Counted from the first letter of the stretch, positions 27,487-35,895 are shown. The stretch is 64,000 nt of DNA from Rhizobium subbaraonis (GCF_900220975.1 NZ_OBQD01000001.1:248001-312000), one strand, 5' to 3'. A program made the numbers and translations. Notes: a model not told the origin generated them from the sequence alone.

Positions 27487-28782
27487 TTAGCTCGCTGCGC
27501 GCTGGGGCGCCTCGCCGCGCGACAGGGCGCTGACGATGTCGCCGGCCGCAGCGAGATGCTCCAGCGGTCCGATGGCAGACAGGGTGGGCTTGGTGTCGAA
27601 GAACAGGCGGCCGGCGAGATCGGTCAGCCGCGAGACGGTGATGCTCTCAAGCCGCTCCATCAGTTCATCGTTCGGGATAGGGCGGCCATAGAGCATCATC
27701 TGCCGCGCGATCTGGCCGGCGCGGGCCGCCGGGCTTTCCTGCCCCATCAGAAGCTGTGCGCGGATCTGCGCCCGTGCCCGGTCGATCTCCTGCTGGTCGA
27801 TCCGGTCGGCGGACTTGCGCAGTTCCTCGATGATGACAGGCACCAGTTCCGGCAGGTTCTCGCCGCCGGTCGCGGCGTGGATGCCGAAGATGCCGGTATC
27901 GGAGAAACCCCAGTGGAAGGCATAGACGGAATAGCAGAGCCCGCGATGCTCGCGCACTTCCTGGAACAGCCGCGAGGACATGCCGCCACCCAGGATGTTG
28001 GCAAGGATCTGCGAACAGTAGAAGTCGCGGGCATGGTAGGCCTTGCCCTCGAAGCCGAGCAGCACCTGCGCATCCATCAGGTCGCGCGTCTCGCGCACGT
28101 CGCCGCCGGTATAGTGGGCGGTCTCGAGGACGGGCGTGGCGGATGGAGTCTGCGGCAGCGTGGAAAAACGCTTCTCCACGTCGGCAACGAAGTTGTCGTG
28201 ATCGACGGCACCGGCCGCCACCACGAACATGCGGTCGGTCGTATAGTTGCGGCCGAGATAGCCGCGGATTTGCTGAGGCGCGAACGACATCAGCGATTCC
28301 GGCGTGCCGAGGATCGCCCGGCCGATCGTCTGGTCGCGATAGGCGACCTCGGAGAACTTGTCGAAGATGACGTCGTCCGGCGTGTCGTTGGCAGCGCCGA
28401 TCTCCTGCAGGATCACCTGCTTCTCGCGAACCAGCTCTTCCTCGTCGAAGGCGGACTCCGTCAGTATGTCCGCGAGAATGTCGGTGGCGAGAGGGACGTG
28501 GTCCTTGAGCACGCGGGCATAGTAGGACGTCGTTTCGGTGGAGGTGGCGGCGTTGACTTCGCCACCGACGTTTTCGATCTCCTCGGCGATCTGCCGGGCC
28601 GACCGGCGTGCCGTGCCCTTGAAGGCCATGTGTTCGAGCAGATGGGCAATCCCGTGCTCTTCCGGCGTCTCGTTTCGGGAGCCGGACTTGATCCACACGC
28701 CGAGCGCGACGCTCTCCAGATGCGGCATGTTCTCGGTGACGACCGTCAGACCCGACGGCAGCCTGGTGCACTCAACTCTCAT
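27487..28782 (-). CDS. M16 family zinc peptidase (processing-peptidase-like)
   Basis: 431 residues of the pitrilysin/mitochondrial processing peptidase family. Inverse zinc motif HLLEHMAFKGT (HxxEH, ~48-52) with the distal Glu expected in the VNAATSTETTSYYARV and DEEELVREKQVILQEIG segments; C-terminal M16 half contains GGGMSSRLFQEVREHRGLCYSVYAF. This single-chain rhizobial protein is the bacterial relative of mitochondrial MPP-beta. Lies 20 bases downstream of thrC on the same strand and probably shares its transcript. Cytoplasmic; natural substrate unknown. Confidence 0.92.
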   Translation of the reverse strand: MRVECTRLPSGLTVVTENMPHLESVALGVWIKSGSRNETPEEHGIAHLLEHMAFKGTARRSARQIAEEIENVGGEVNAATSTETTSYYARVLKDHVPLATDILADILTESAFDEEELVREKQVILQEIGAANDTPDDVIFDKFSEVAYRDQTIGRAILGTPESLMSFAPQQIRGYLGRNYTTDRMFVVAAGAVDHDNFVADVEKRFSTLPQTPSATPVLETAHYTGGDVRETRDLMDAQVLLGFEGKAYHARDFYCSQILANILGGGMSSRLFQEVREHRGLCYSVYAFHWGFSDTGIFGIHAATGGENLPELVPVIIEELRKSADRIDQQEIDRARAQIRAQLLMGQESPAARAGQIARQMMLYGRPIPNDELMERLESITVSRLTDLAGRLFFDTKPTLSAIGPLEHLAAAGDIVSALSRGEAPQRAAS

Positions 28783-28802
28783 TTTCCGACTTTCCGCGAT
28801 CG

Positions 28803-30200
28803 CTAACCCCGAATGCGGGAGTGTTGGCCGATGAAGGCTTCCACGGTGGCAAGTTCCGGATCCAGGATTTCGAACCGCTCCTCCCTTTGCATCATGTCAG
28901 CAAGCCACGACGGAAGCGCCGGGTCAATACCGCTCGCCGATTTTACCGCGGCGGGGAATTTCGCTGGATGGGCGGTCGCGAGCGTCACCATAGGGCTTGC
29001 CGGACGGGCGTTCTTGGCCGCGACGAAGACGCCGGTGGCGGTGTGCGGATCGAGTAGATAGCCTGTCTTTTCAAGGGTTTCGGCGATCGTCTTTGCCACC
29101 TGCTTCTGGGTGGCGCGGCCGGCACGGAATTCCTTGCGGATCGCCTTCAGGGCCTTCTCCTCGATCTCGAAGGCGCCGGACTGCTTCAGCCCGGCCATCA
29201 AGGTGCGGATCGCCGCCGGATCGCGGCCGCAGGCTTCGAACAGCAGCCGTTCGAAGTTGGAGGAGATCTGGATGTCCATCGACGGCGAGGTGGTCGCCAC
29301 GACGCCGCGCATCTCGTAGCGCCCGGTCTTGAGCGTGCGGGCAAGGATGTCGTTGTCGTTGGTGGCGATCACCAGCCTGTCGACCGGCAGCCCCATGCGC
29401 TTGGCGACGAAGCCGGCGAAGATGTCGCCGAAATTGCCGGTCGGGACCGTGAACGAGATCTTGCGATCCGGCCCGCCGAGCGCCACGGCGCTCGTGAAGT
29501 AGTAGACGATCTGGGCCATGATGCGCGCCCAGTTGATCGAGTTGACGCCGGAAAGCTGCATCTTCTCGCGGAAGCCCTTGTCGTTGAACATGGCCTTGAC
29601 GAGGTCCTGGCAGTCGTCGAAATTGCCCTTCACCGCAATCGCATGCACGTTCGCAGCACTCGACGTCGTCATCTGCCGCTGCTGGACCGGCGAGACCTTT
29701 CCGTGCGGGAACAGGATGAAGATGTCGGTGCGCTCGCGCCCGGCAAAGGCGTCGATCGCAGCCCCGCCGGTATCGCCCGAGGTCGCGCCGACGATCGTTG
29801 CGCGCTGTCCGCGCTCCGCCAGCACGTGGTCCATCAGGCGTGCGAGAAGCTGCATCGCCACGTCCTTGAAGGCGAGCGTGGTGCCGTGGAACAGTTCAAG
29901 GATGAACGTGTCGGCGCCCGTCTGCACCAGCGGCGCCACGGCCGGATGGCGGAAGGTGGCATAGGCCTCGTCGATCATGGCCTTGAGCGTCTTGTCGTCG
30001 ATCTCGCCGTTGACGAACGGCGACAGCACGGTGAAGGCGACCTGCTGATAGGTCATGCCGCGCATCGCCCGGATCTGCTTTTTCGAGAACGAGGGCCATT
30101 CCTTGGGGACGTAGAGGCCGCCGTCGCTCGCAAGGCCGGCAAGCAGCGCGTCGCAGAAACCGAGGGTAGGGGCCTCGCCCCGCGTCGAAATGTACTTCAC
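28803..30200 (-). CDS. thrC: threonine synthase
   Basis: PLP enzyme converting O-phosphohomoserine to threonine, the step after ThrB. 465 residues, with the N-terminal MKYISTRGEAPTLGF and the PLP lysine in GTTLAFKDVAMQL (~110). Other conserved parts: VGATSGDTGGAAIDAF, LFPHGKVSPVQQRQMTT and VPTGNFGDIFAG. GTG start with AGGAA about 8 bases upstream. First gene of the minus-strand run with the M16 peptidase, acetyltransferase and EAL protein. Confidence 0.97.
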   Translation of the reverse strand: MKYISTRGEAPTLGFCDALLAGLASDGGLYVPKEWPSFSKKQIRAMRGMTYQQVAFTVLSPFVNGEIDDKTLKAMIDEAYATFRHPAVAPLVQTGADTFILELFHGTTLAFKDVAMQLLARLMDHVLAERGQRATIVGATSGDTGGAAIDAFAGRERTDIFILFPHGKVSPVQQRQMTTSSAANVHAIAVKGNFDDCQDLVKAMFNDKGFREKMQLSGVNSINWARIMAQIVYYFTSAVALGGPDRKISFTVPTGNFGDIFAGFVAKRMGLPVDRLVIATNDNDILARTLKTGRYEMRGVVATTSPSMDIQISSNFERLLFEACGRDPAAIRTLMAGLKQSGAFEIEEKALKAIRKEFRAGRATQKQVAKTIAETLEKTGYLLDPHTATGVFVAAKNARPASPMVTLATAHPAKFPAAVKSASGIDPALPSWLADMMQREERFEILDPELATVEAFIGQHSRIRG

Positions 30201-30486
30201 GTGATCATTCCTGAATTTGTACGGCCTGAAAGTGTACGGTGGACGTGTGCGAAGGAGCGGTCGGAGGCGGGAGGCCGGCGCGGTGTGCGTCTGCGTTCAC
30301 GAAACTTCCTTCCTGTTCGGTCGCGGCGTCGGCCGCGCATTGCGGAGCGTGACGAGGCTGCGCGGGCCCGTCGGCGTGCCGGGCATGAAGGCGCAAGCCT
30401 CTCATGCGAACGGATACAGCAAAAAGTGGAAGGTCGTTTTTGGACAATCGATTTTTTGCCGCACCGCTGCTATAGAGCATCCGCGA
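30201..30486. other. gene-free region between divergent thrC and lipoprotein genes
   Basis: About 290 bp with no convincing reading frame. It should carry the thrC promoter (minus) and a promoter for the lipoprotein (plus). A CTATAG-like -10 candidate is near 30471, shortly before the terminator-like hairpin. Nothing else is recognised. Confidence 0.4.
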
Positions 30487-30509
30487 GGGTCTCGAAAGGC
30501 CCGTTTTTT
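30487..30509 (+). terminator. terminator-like hairpin in the leader of the lipoprotein gene
   Basis: Stem GGGTCT / AGGCCC (one G-U pair) around a CGAA tetraloop, followed by G and six T. No gene on the plus strand ends before it, so it either ends a short leader RNA or attenuates the next gene, whose start is 49 bases on. Confidence 0.5.
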
Positions 30510-30557
30510 ATAAGTTGAAGCGGGCGCACGAAGTCCGAATGCAGGGGTGAGAGACAC

Positions 30558-31106
30558 GTGATTGGTAAGATCGGCCGCCGCCTTCTGGGCGTTTCTTTGC
30601 TCGCAATCGTCACGGGATGCAACCAGACAGACAAGACCACCGACCTCGGCGTTTCGTCCGGACAACAGGCAGCCTCGCAGCAGCCGGCGGTGATCCAGGG
30701 CGCCTGCCCCCAGGTCTATCTGCGCGAGGGCACCGCCGTGCACCGCACCTATGCCAAGGGCGCGAAGGACGATCCGCAGAAGCTGATCTACCAGGCGACG
30801 CTGGCGGCCACCACGCGACAGTGCGTGCAGACGGCGAACGAACTGAAGGTGACCGTGCTCGCCCAGGGCCGCATCGTCTCGGGCCCGGCCGGCAATCCTG
30901 GCGCCGTCACCCTGCCGATCCGCGTTGCAGCCTCTGACGGTGAGAACACGCTCTACTCGAACCTCAACAAGTTCAGCGTGACGATCCCGGCCGAAGGCAC
31001 GGCGCAATTCGTGTTCACGGAAGCCAACATCGTCATCCCCGGCGGCGCCGGCTCCTACGCCAAGATCTACGTCGGCTTCGACGAAGGCCCCTACAACACG
31101 AAGTAA
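30558..31106 (+). CDS. conserved lipoprotein, unknown function
   Basis: 182 residues with a lipoprotein signal (MIGKIGRRLLGVSLLAIVTGC, acylated Cys 21). The mature part has two more cysteines (QGACPQVYLREG, TTRQCVQTANELKV) that could pair, and a beta-rich body (VTVLAQGRIVSGPAGNPGAV, SVTIPAEGTAQFVFTEANIV) suggesting an immunoglobulin-like or beta-sandwich fold. Conserved-looking but not recognised to a named family. GTG start; the leader contains a terminator-like hairpin. Envelope location inferred from the lipobox. Confidence 0.75.
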   Translation: MIGKIGRRLLGVSLLAIVTGCNQTDKTTDLGVSSGQQAASQQPAVIQGACPQVYLREGTAVHRTYAKGAKDDPQKLIYQATLAATTRQCVQTANELKVTVLAQGRIVSGPAGNPGAVTLPIRVAASDGENTLYSNLNKFSVTIPAEGTAQFVFTEANIVIPGGAGSYAKIYVGFDEGPYNTK

Positions 31107-31285
31107 GCCTGTGTCATCGGTGGCTCATAACATGACCGCCGCGCATTTGGAGGCGCGGCGCGGTCGTGACTGGCATGATTGCGTGCGTGCTATCGATTTG
31201 AACGCCACTTTGAAGGCGACGGGCAGCCGCGCGGGGGCGCCAGGCGCTCCTTAAAAGCGCGGCTTCAAAAGACGCCTTTCGGCCG

Positions 31286-31975
31286 TCAGATCGCTTCCTG
31301 CCATTCCGCCAGCGCGGCGATGACGCCCGGCAGGTCGATCATCCGCGAAATGACCGTTTCCGCGCCTGCGTCCGTCAGCCGGTCCGCATGCGAGGGATAG
31401 GTGTGCGAGGCGCCGGTGAAGCCGACGACGCGCATGCCGGCGGCGCGCGCTCCGTTTATGCCGTGCACCGAATCCTCGATCACCAGGGTCCGGGCCGGAT
31501 CGGCGCCGAACTGCTTGGCGCCGTGCAGGAAGATGTCCGGCTTCGGCTTGACGCGATCGGGCCCGAGATCCTTGGCCGAATAGATGTGCGGCGCGAAGAT
31601 CTCCTTGAGCCCGACCCTGTTCAGCATCAGTTCCAGCCGATGCGATGCCGAGTTCGAGCAGATGCAATAGGGGCGGCGCAGCCGCGACAGGGCGAACTTC
31701 ACCCCGTCGATCACCTTGACCTCCCGAGCAAGCCGGTCGTCCAGCAGCTTCTCCGACTTGTCGAGCAGCGAGGCGGACAGCGGGATCGAAGCTTCGCGCT
31801 CGACCGTGAGCAGGATGTTCTGCCAGGTCATGCCGGCAAAGCGCTCGCCCATCTCCTCCACGCCGATCGGATAGCCGGCCTCGGTCAGCAGGCGGGATTC
31901 GACTTCGGCGGCGATGATTTCGGAATCAACCAGCACGCCGTCGCAATCGAAGATGATGAGGTCGAAGCCGTCCAT
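31286..31975 (-). CDS. HAD superfamily hydrolase (phosphoglycolate/beta-phosphoglucomutase-like)
   Basis: 229 residues of the HAD-IA group. Nucleophile motif IIFDCDGVLVDSEII (~5-19), cap domain following, motif II in CICSNSASHRLELM, Lys in KPKPDIFL and the acidic motif IEDSVHGINGARAAGM. Start at 31975 (MDGFDL) is preceded by AAAGGACAG; an earlier ATG at 32008 adds a Pro-rich tail. Small-molecule phosphatase or phosphomutase; substrate not predictable. Divergent from the BioR-type regulator with 172 bp between. Confidence 0.88.
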   Translation of the reverse strand: MDGFDLIIFDCDGVLVDSEIIAAEVESRLLTEAGYPIGVEEMGERFAGMTWQNILLTVEREASIPLSASLLDKSEKLLDDRLAREVKVIDGVKFALSRLRRPYCICSNSASHRLELMLNRVGLKEIFAPHIYSAKDLGPDRVKPKPDIFLHGAKQFGADPARTLVIEDSVHGINGARAAGMRVVGFTGASHTYPSHADRLTDAGAETVISRMIDLPGVIAALAEWQEAI

Positions 31976-32147
31976 GAATTCTGTCCTTTTGGGAGGCGCC
32001 CCCGGCAAGGGGCGTGAGGCGCCGTCTCGAAGCTCGGCGGCGCGACCGGGTCGTGCTGGCCTTTATACGATGCCGACGCAAAGCTCAACCTTGGGGCCGC
32101 CGACAAGCGCGCTCGACACCGCAGGAAGAGCCTTCTATCAGTGGCGC

Positions 32148-32816
32148 ATGGCAAACACCCAAGACGACACGCTCGCAAGCCGCATCAGCCGCGTCCTCGC
32201 CGAGAGGATCATCTCCGGAGCCTTGTCGCCCGGCGCCCGTCTGCGCCAGGATCATGTCGCCGAAGAGTTCGGCGCCAGCCACGTTCCCGTGCGCGAGGCG
32301 TTCCGCCGGCTAGAGGCGCAGGGGCTTGCCGTCAGCGAGCCGCGCCGCGGCGTCCGTGTCGCCTCCTTCGACCTCAGGGAGGTGCGCGAGGTGGCGGAAA
32401 TGCGTGCGGCGCTTGAGGTTCTTGCGCTGCGGCATGCGGTTCCGAACCTGACGCCAGCGGTCCTCGACAAGGCGGAGACGGCCACTGCGACGGCCGACTG
32501 CGCCTCCGACGTCCGCTCCTGGGAGGAGGCCAACCGCGCCTTCCACCGTCTGATCCTGGAGCCATGCGCGATGCCAAGGCTGCTGGCGTCGATCGACGAC
32601 CTGCATGCCGCAAGCGCCCGTTTCCTCTTTTCCGCCTGGCGATCGAGCTGGCAGCCGCGCACCGATCACGATCATCGCGCCATCCTCGCCGCTCTGCGCG
32701 GCGGCAACGGCGACGAGGCCGCCGCCATCCTCGGCCGTCACGTCCAGTGGATCGGCCGGACGCCGGTGCGCAACGAGAGCGGCGAAACGCGCGAGATCTT
32801 CTCGATCGTCGGTTGA
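32148..32816 (+). CDS. bioR: GntR family regulator, probable biotin repressor BioR
   Basis: 222 residues. N-terminal winged helix (LASRISRVLAERIISGALSPGARLRQDHVAEEFGASHVPVREAFRRLEAQG region, ~8-70) and a C-terminal FCD-type helical domain (EVAEMRAALEVLALRHAV, ~85-205). The call as BioR rests on context: it directly precedes bioY and three TTATCTATAA-type boxes, the known BioR site of alphaproteobacteria, lie in the gap. One box is 32 bases after its own stop. BioR represses biotin uptake and synthesis genes in this group. An ATG at 32070 is a possible longer start. Confidence 0.8.
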   Translation: MANTQDDTLASRISRVLAERIISGALSPGARLRQDHVAEEFGASHVPVREAFRRLEAQGLAVSEPRRGVRVASFDLREVREVAEMRAALEVLALRHAVPNLTPAVLDKAETATATADCASDVRSWEEANRAFHRLILEPCAMPRLLASIDDLHAASARFLFSAWRSSWQPRTDHDHRAILAALRGGNGDEAAAILGRHVQWIGRTPVRNESGETREIFSIVG

Positions 32817-32847
32817 TCCTGCCGGCTCAATGCCTGCCCTCCTGAAA

Positions 32848-32857
32848 TTATCTATAA
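32848..32857. promoter_or_regulatory. bioR: BioR box 1
   Basis: Exact TTATCTATAA in an AT-rich gap between bioR and bioY. Confidence 0.75.
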
Positions 32858-32979
32858 TTTTTTGCCATCATTAAGTTATTGATTTAACTATAATTTATCC
32901 CGCTTCTCCGTGGGCAATGAGCTATAGTTCGCTCCATTCTGGGTCTTGACGCGCCGAAGTAATCTCTCCAAGGATAGGA

Positions 32980-33008
32980 TTATAGATAATTTTTCACGTT
33001 ATCTATAA
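32980..33008. promoter_or_regulatory. bioY: BioR boxes 2 and 3 in the bioY promoter
   Basis: TTATAGATAA (32980-32989) and TTATCTATAA (32999-33008), 19 bases apart start to start, about two turns of helix, ending 21 bases before the bioY ATG. Both match the BioR consensus TTATMKATAA. Confidence 0.85.
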
Positions 33009-33029
33009 ACGCCAACTGGAGGCCCCTTC

Positions 33030-33614
33030 ATGTTTCAATTCGCCGTCGCCGGCCCGTCCGGATTCGATCCCCTGCGCCTGGGTGCGCGCTCGCTGCCGCT
33101 TCGTATCGCCTTCGTGCTCGCGGGCACTCTGGTGCTCGCCTTGGCCTCGCGCATCAGCGTGCCGATGGTGCCGGTGCCGATCACCATGCAGACCTTCGCC
33201 GTCACCATGATCGGCGCGCTCTACGGCTGGCGCCTAGGCACGGTGACGGTCCTTGCCTGGCTCGGCGAGGCGATGGTCGGCCTTCCGGTTCTTGCGGGCG
33301 GCGCGGGCGGCATCGCTCCCTTCGCCGGGCCGACGGCGGGCTATCTTGTCGCCTTTCCGCTGATGGCGGCGATGGTCGGCTGGCTTGCCGAGCGCGGCTG
33401 GACAGGCGCCCGCCTCGTGCGCAGCTTCGCCGCGCATTTCGCGGCCAACATCTTCTGCCTCGTTCTCGGCGGCGCATGGCTCGCCACGCTGATCGGCACC
33501 GAAAAGGCGCTGATGCTGGGCGTCGTGCCCTTCATCCTCGGCGCGGTGCTGAAGTCGGCGCTTGCCGCCGCCCTTCTCAAGGCGCTCGCCGGCAAGCAGA
33601 TCGACACGCCGTGA
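33030..33614 (+). CDS. bioY: biotin transporter BioY
   Basis: Substrate-binding membrane component of the ECF-type biotin uptake system. 194 residues, six membrane helices, with the family signature PMVPVPITMQTFAVTMIGALYG (in short: VPVPITMQTF, ~47-57) and AFAGPTAGY-type loop FAGPTAGYLVAFPL. BioY can work alone or with BioMN; no bioM or bioN is in the window. Controlled by three BioR boxes. Its stop overlaps the next gene's GTG start (GTGA). Confidence 0.95.
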   Translation: MFQFAVAGPSGFDPLRLGARSLPLRIAFVLAGTLVLALASRISVPMVPVPITMQTFAVTMIGALYGWRLGTVTVLAWLGEAMVGLPVLAGGAGGIAPFAGPTAGYLVAFPLMAAMVGWLAERGWTGARLVRSFAAHFAANIFCLVLGGAWLATLIGTEKALMLGVVPFILGAVLKSALAAALLKALAGKQIDTP

Positions 33615-34048
33615 CTGTCCGGCTGCGCGCCCACCACCTGCTCTGCATGCTCACCTTCGTCGGCAAGGGCTACAGCCCCGCCTTCGTGGAGAACTACAGG
33701 CAGATCGCCCGCCGGCTGACGGCGGGCGAAGCGATCGAGCTGGTGCACGGGCCCGACGACATCTGCGCGCCGCTGCTCTGCGGCGACGCGCATTGCTACG
33801 ACGAAAGCGTGATCGAGCGCGACCGGCTGGCCGCCGCGGCCGTCGCACAATTGACCGGTCGGCCGGTCGAGGCCGGCACCGTCCTCATGCCGGACGAGAT
33901 CTTGCTCGATCGCCTCCGTGCCGCGTTCCGCGGAGAGGCGATGCGCTCGGCCTGCGCGGGATGCGAATGGTCGGATCTCTGTTCGCGCGTCGCCGCCGAA
34001 GGTTATCCCGGCGTGCAGGTGGGGCGTGCCCCGGCCGCCGGTCGATGA
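33611..34048 (+). CDS. DUF1284 protein translationally coupled to bioY
   Basis: 145 residues. Starts MTVRLRAHHLLCMLTFVGKGYS and carries many cysteines in DUF1284 order: HHLLCM, GPDDICAPLLCGDAHCY, and CAGCEWSDLCSRV. The His/Cys layout suggests a metal or iron-sulfur site, though no function is established. GTG start overlaps the bioY stop by four bases, so the two are made together and fall under BioR control. That link to biotin is an inference from position. Confidence 0.82.
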   Translation: MTVRLRAHHLLCMLTFVGKGYSPAFVENYRQIARRLTAGEAIELVHGPDDICAPLLCGDAHCYDESVIERDRLAAAAVAQLTGRPVEAGTVLMPDEILLDRLRAAFRGEAMRSACAGCEWSDLCSRVAAEGYPGVQVGRAPAAGR

Positions 34049-34072
34049 CGCACGCAGCCAGCCGCCGAAGCT

Positions 34073-34789
34073 TCATTCCCCGTGGGACAGAGGGGCGGGC
34101 AGGGGCTCGGGCAGGGGAAACAGGTCGCAGAAGGCGCGCTCGCCGGCCCGCGTGAAATGGATCGCGCGGCTTTCGTTGCTGCGCCTTGCCCAGCCCCTGT
34201 CGATGAAGCGGGAGAGCAGCGCCTCGCCCAGCGAGCCGGCCAGATGCGAGCGTCGCTCACTCCAGTCCAGGCAGGTCCGGCAGACGGGCCGGCGCTGGTC
34301 GTGCAGCGCATCCATGTCTATTCCGAGCTGCCGCATCCGTTCTTCGCCGCTCTTCGTCAGGGATGCTTCGTCTCCGTCGATCGCGACGTGCCCGTCCGCG
34401 ACCATGCGGTCCAGCATCCGCACCCCGAAATCCCCGGCGAGATGGTTGTAGCAGACCCGCGCCTTGCGCAGCGCCGGGTCCTTCGGTCCGGGGCGCGCGC
34501 GCAGGAAACCGCGACTGGCGGCAAAGCCCATCAGCCCTTCGAGCAGCAGGCCGACCTCGTCGTCCAGGAGCGCGAAATAGCGATGCCGTCCCTGCTTTCG
34601 CTGGCCAACGAGGCCGCCGGCTTCGAGCTTTGAGAGGTGCGAGCTCGCCGTCTGCAGCGTGATTCCGGCAGCACCTGCAAGCTCGGTCGCCGTCAGCGCC
34701 CGGCCCCCCATCAGTGCGCTCAGCATGTTGGCGCGCGCGGGATCGCCGATCAGCGCGCCGATCTGGGCTATGTCCGGTCCTTCTTTCAT
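34073..34789 (-). CDS. ArsR-type winged-helix regulator with C-terminal extension
   Basis: 238 residues, about twice the size of a minimal ArsR. N-terminal winged helix (~5-85): ARANMLSALMGGRALTATELAGAAGITLQTASSHLSKLEAGGLV, then a helical C-terminal half with cysteines in RKARVCYNHLAGDFG and RRPVCRTCLDWSERRSHLAG that could bind metal or a thiol-reactive ligand. This architecture is typical of the YgaV/HTH-type regulators beside small oxygenase-like genes. Divergent from the NIPSNAP and ABM pair across a palindrome that begins 2 bases upstream of its start. Confidence 0.88.
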   Translation of the reverse strand: MKEGPDIAQIGALIGDPARANMLSALMGGRALTATELAGAAGITLQTASSHLSKLEAGGLVGQRKQGRHRYFALLDDEVGLLLEGLMGFAASRGFLRARPGPKDPALRKARVCYNHLAGDFGVRMLDRMVADGHVAIDGDEASLTKSGEERMRQLGIDMDALHDQRRPVCRTCLDWSERRSHLAGSLGEALLSRFIDRGWARRSNESRAIHFTRAGERAFCDLFPLPEPLPAPLSHGE

Positions 34790-34790
34790 A

Positions 34791-34808
34791 CTTCGACGAT
34801 AATCGAAG
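34791..34808. promoter_or_regulatory. palindromic operator for the ArsR-type regulator
   Basis: CTTCGA-CGATAA-TCGAAG, perfect 6-bp arms with a 6-bp spacer, in the 58-bp gap between the divergent regulator and NIPSNAP genes. Confidence 0.75.
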
Positions 34809-34847
34809 CATCGCCGCTGCGCAACATGGCATCAGGAGACATCGCAA

Positions 34848-35195
34848 ATGTCGAGGAACCCAAAGATGCTCACCTGTTTCATCCGCTACGAGATCGACCC
34901 GTTCGGCAAGGAGGCGTTCGCCGAATATGCCCGCAACTGGGGGCAGGCGATCCCGCGCAACGGCGCACATCTGATCGGCTATTTCGCGCCCCATGAGGGA
35001 TCGGCCACGACCGCCTATGGGGTCTACAGCGTCGAGAGCCTTGCCGCTTACGAGGCCTATCGCGCGCGTCTGGCCGCCGACCCGCTCGGTGCGGAGAATT
35101 ATGCCTTCGCAAGGGATAAACGCTTCATCCTTAAGGAAGACCGGATCTTTCTCAGGAACGTTTCCCTGCCGCATGCTCAGGCGGTGACGCCATGA
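34848..35195 (+). CDS. NIPSNAP family protein
   Basis: 115 residues of the dimeric alpha-beta barrel (ferredoxin-like) fold. Pattern MLTCFIRYEIDPFGKEAFAEYARNW then GAHLIGYFAPHEGSATTAYGVYSVESLAAYEAYRARL fits NIPSNAP; split into its key parts, YEIDP, LIGYF and ESLAAYEAYR. AGGAGA lies 8 bases before the ATG. Overlaps the next gene as ATGA. With the ABM gene it forms a two-gene unit under the divergent ArsR-type regulator. Enzymatic role unknown. Confidence 0.85.
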   Translation: MSRNPKMLTCFIRYEIDPFGKEAFAEYARNWGQAIPRNGAHLIGYFAPHEGSATTAYGVYSVESLAAYEAYRARLAADPLGAENYAFARDKRFILKEDRIFLRNVSLPHAQAVTP

Positions 35196-35542
35196 TCGCG
35201 GTCATCTTCGAGGTGGTCCCCGCAACCGGCCGGCGCGACGTCTATCTGAACCTCGCCGCAAGGCTTAGCGACCGGCTCCAGGCGATCGACGGCTTCGTCT
35301 CGATCGAGCGTTTCGAAAGCCTGTCCGTGCCCGGCAAGATCCTGTCGCTATCGTTCTGGCGGGACGAGGAAGCCGTCAGGACATGGCGCAACACCGCCGA
35401 GCACAGGAGCGCGCAGCAGGCCGGCCGCCACGGCGTCTTCTCCGACTACCGCCTGCGCGTCGTCTCAGTGATCAGGGACTACGGCATGTTCGAGCGCGAC
35501 GAGGTGCCGGAGGACAGCGCACGGGTGCACGATGCCGCATGA
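35192..35542 (+). CDS. antibiotic biosynthesis monooxygenase (ABM) domain protein
   Basis: 116 residues, also a dimeric alpha-beta barrel: MIAVIFEVVPATGRRDVYLNL, GFVSIERFESLSVPGKILSLSFWRDEEAVRTWR in the usual ABM order (FVSIERFES and LSLSFWRDEEA are the key pieces), ending with a loop YGMFERDEVPEDSARVH. Such proteins act as cofactor-free oxygenases or haem/quinone binding proteins, or have structural roles. Start overlaps the NIPSNAP stop (ATGA). Probably co-regulated by the divergent ArsR-type protein. Confidence 0.87.
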   Translation: MIAVIFEVVPATGRRDVYLNLAARLSDRLQAIDGFVSIERFESLSVPGKILSLSFWRDEEAVRTWRNTAEHRSAQQAGRHGVFSDYRLRVVSVIRDYGMFERDEVPEDSARVHDAA

Positions 35543-35549
35543 GGGGCCC

Positions 35550-35878
35550 TTACGTGCCGTCCAAAGACGCTTGAAGGGCCAGAAGCGCGTCCTTCAGGTG
35601 CGGAAGATCGCGGACGACGACGTTCCATAGGACGTCGTCGGCAATTCGGTGATATTCATGTCTGAGGATATTGCCCATGGCGCGGATCGATCGCCAGGGA
35701 ACGTCGGGAGCCTGAGCAACAGCACATCGGGAATGTGCCGGCTGGCTTCCGAGATGATTTCGATTGCTCGCTGGATCGCAAGGCGCAGTATGTCGTTCCT
35801 GGCGAGATCTTCACGCGTTTTTCCCGCCAGCGCCGTCTCGATCAAAGCGATCGTCTCCAGCATTTCCGACAGGATCAC
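35550..35878 (-). pseudogene. hepT: HEPN toxin (HepT/DUF86), frameshifted
   Basis: Second gene of an MNT-HEPN toxin-antitoxin pair. From GTG 35878 the frame reads ILSEMLETIALIETALAGK ... AIQRAIEIISEASRHIPD, a clear DUF86 N-terminus, then fails at about 35701. In the next frame the family C-terminus continues as WRSIRAMGNILRHEYHRIAD and DLPHLKDALLALQASL to a stop at 35550. One missing base explains the break. The HEPN catalytic region (..GNILRHEY..) lies after the break, so no active RNase would be made. An ATG at 35896 overlapping the mntA stop runs into TGA at codon 3, a possible second lesion. A sequencing error is the alternative. Confidence 0.8.
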
Positions 35879-35895
35879 GCCGATGTCTCACGGCA

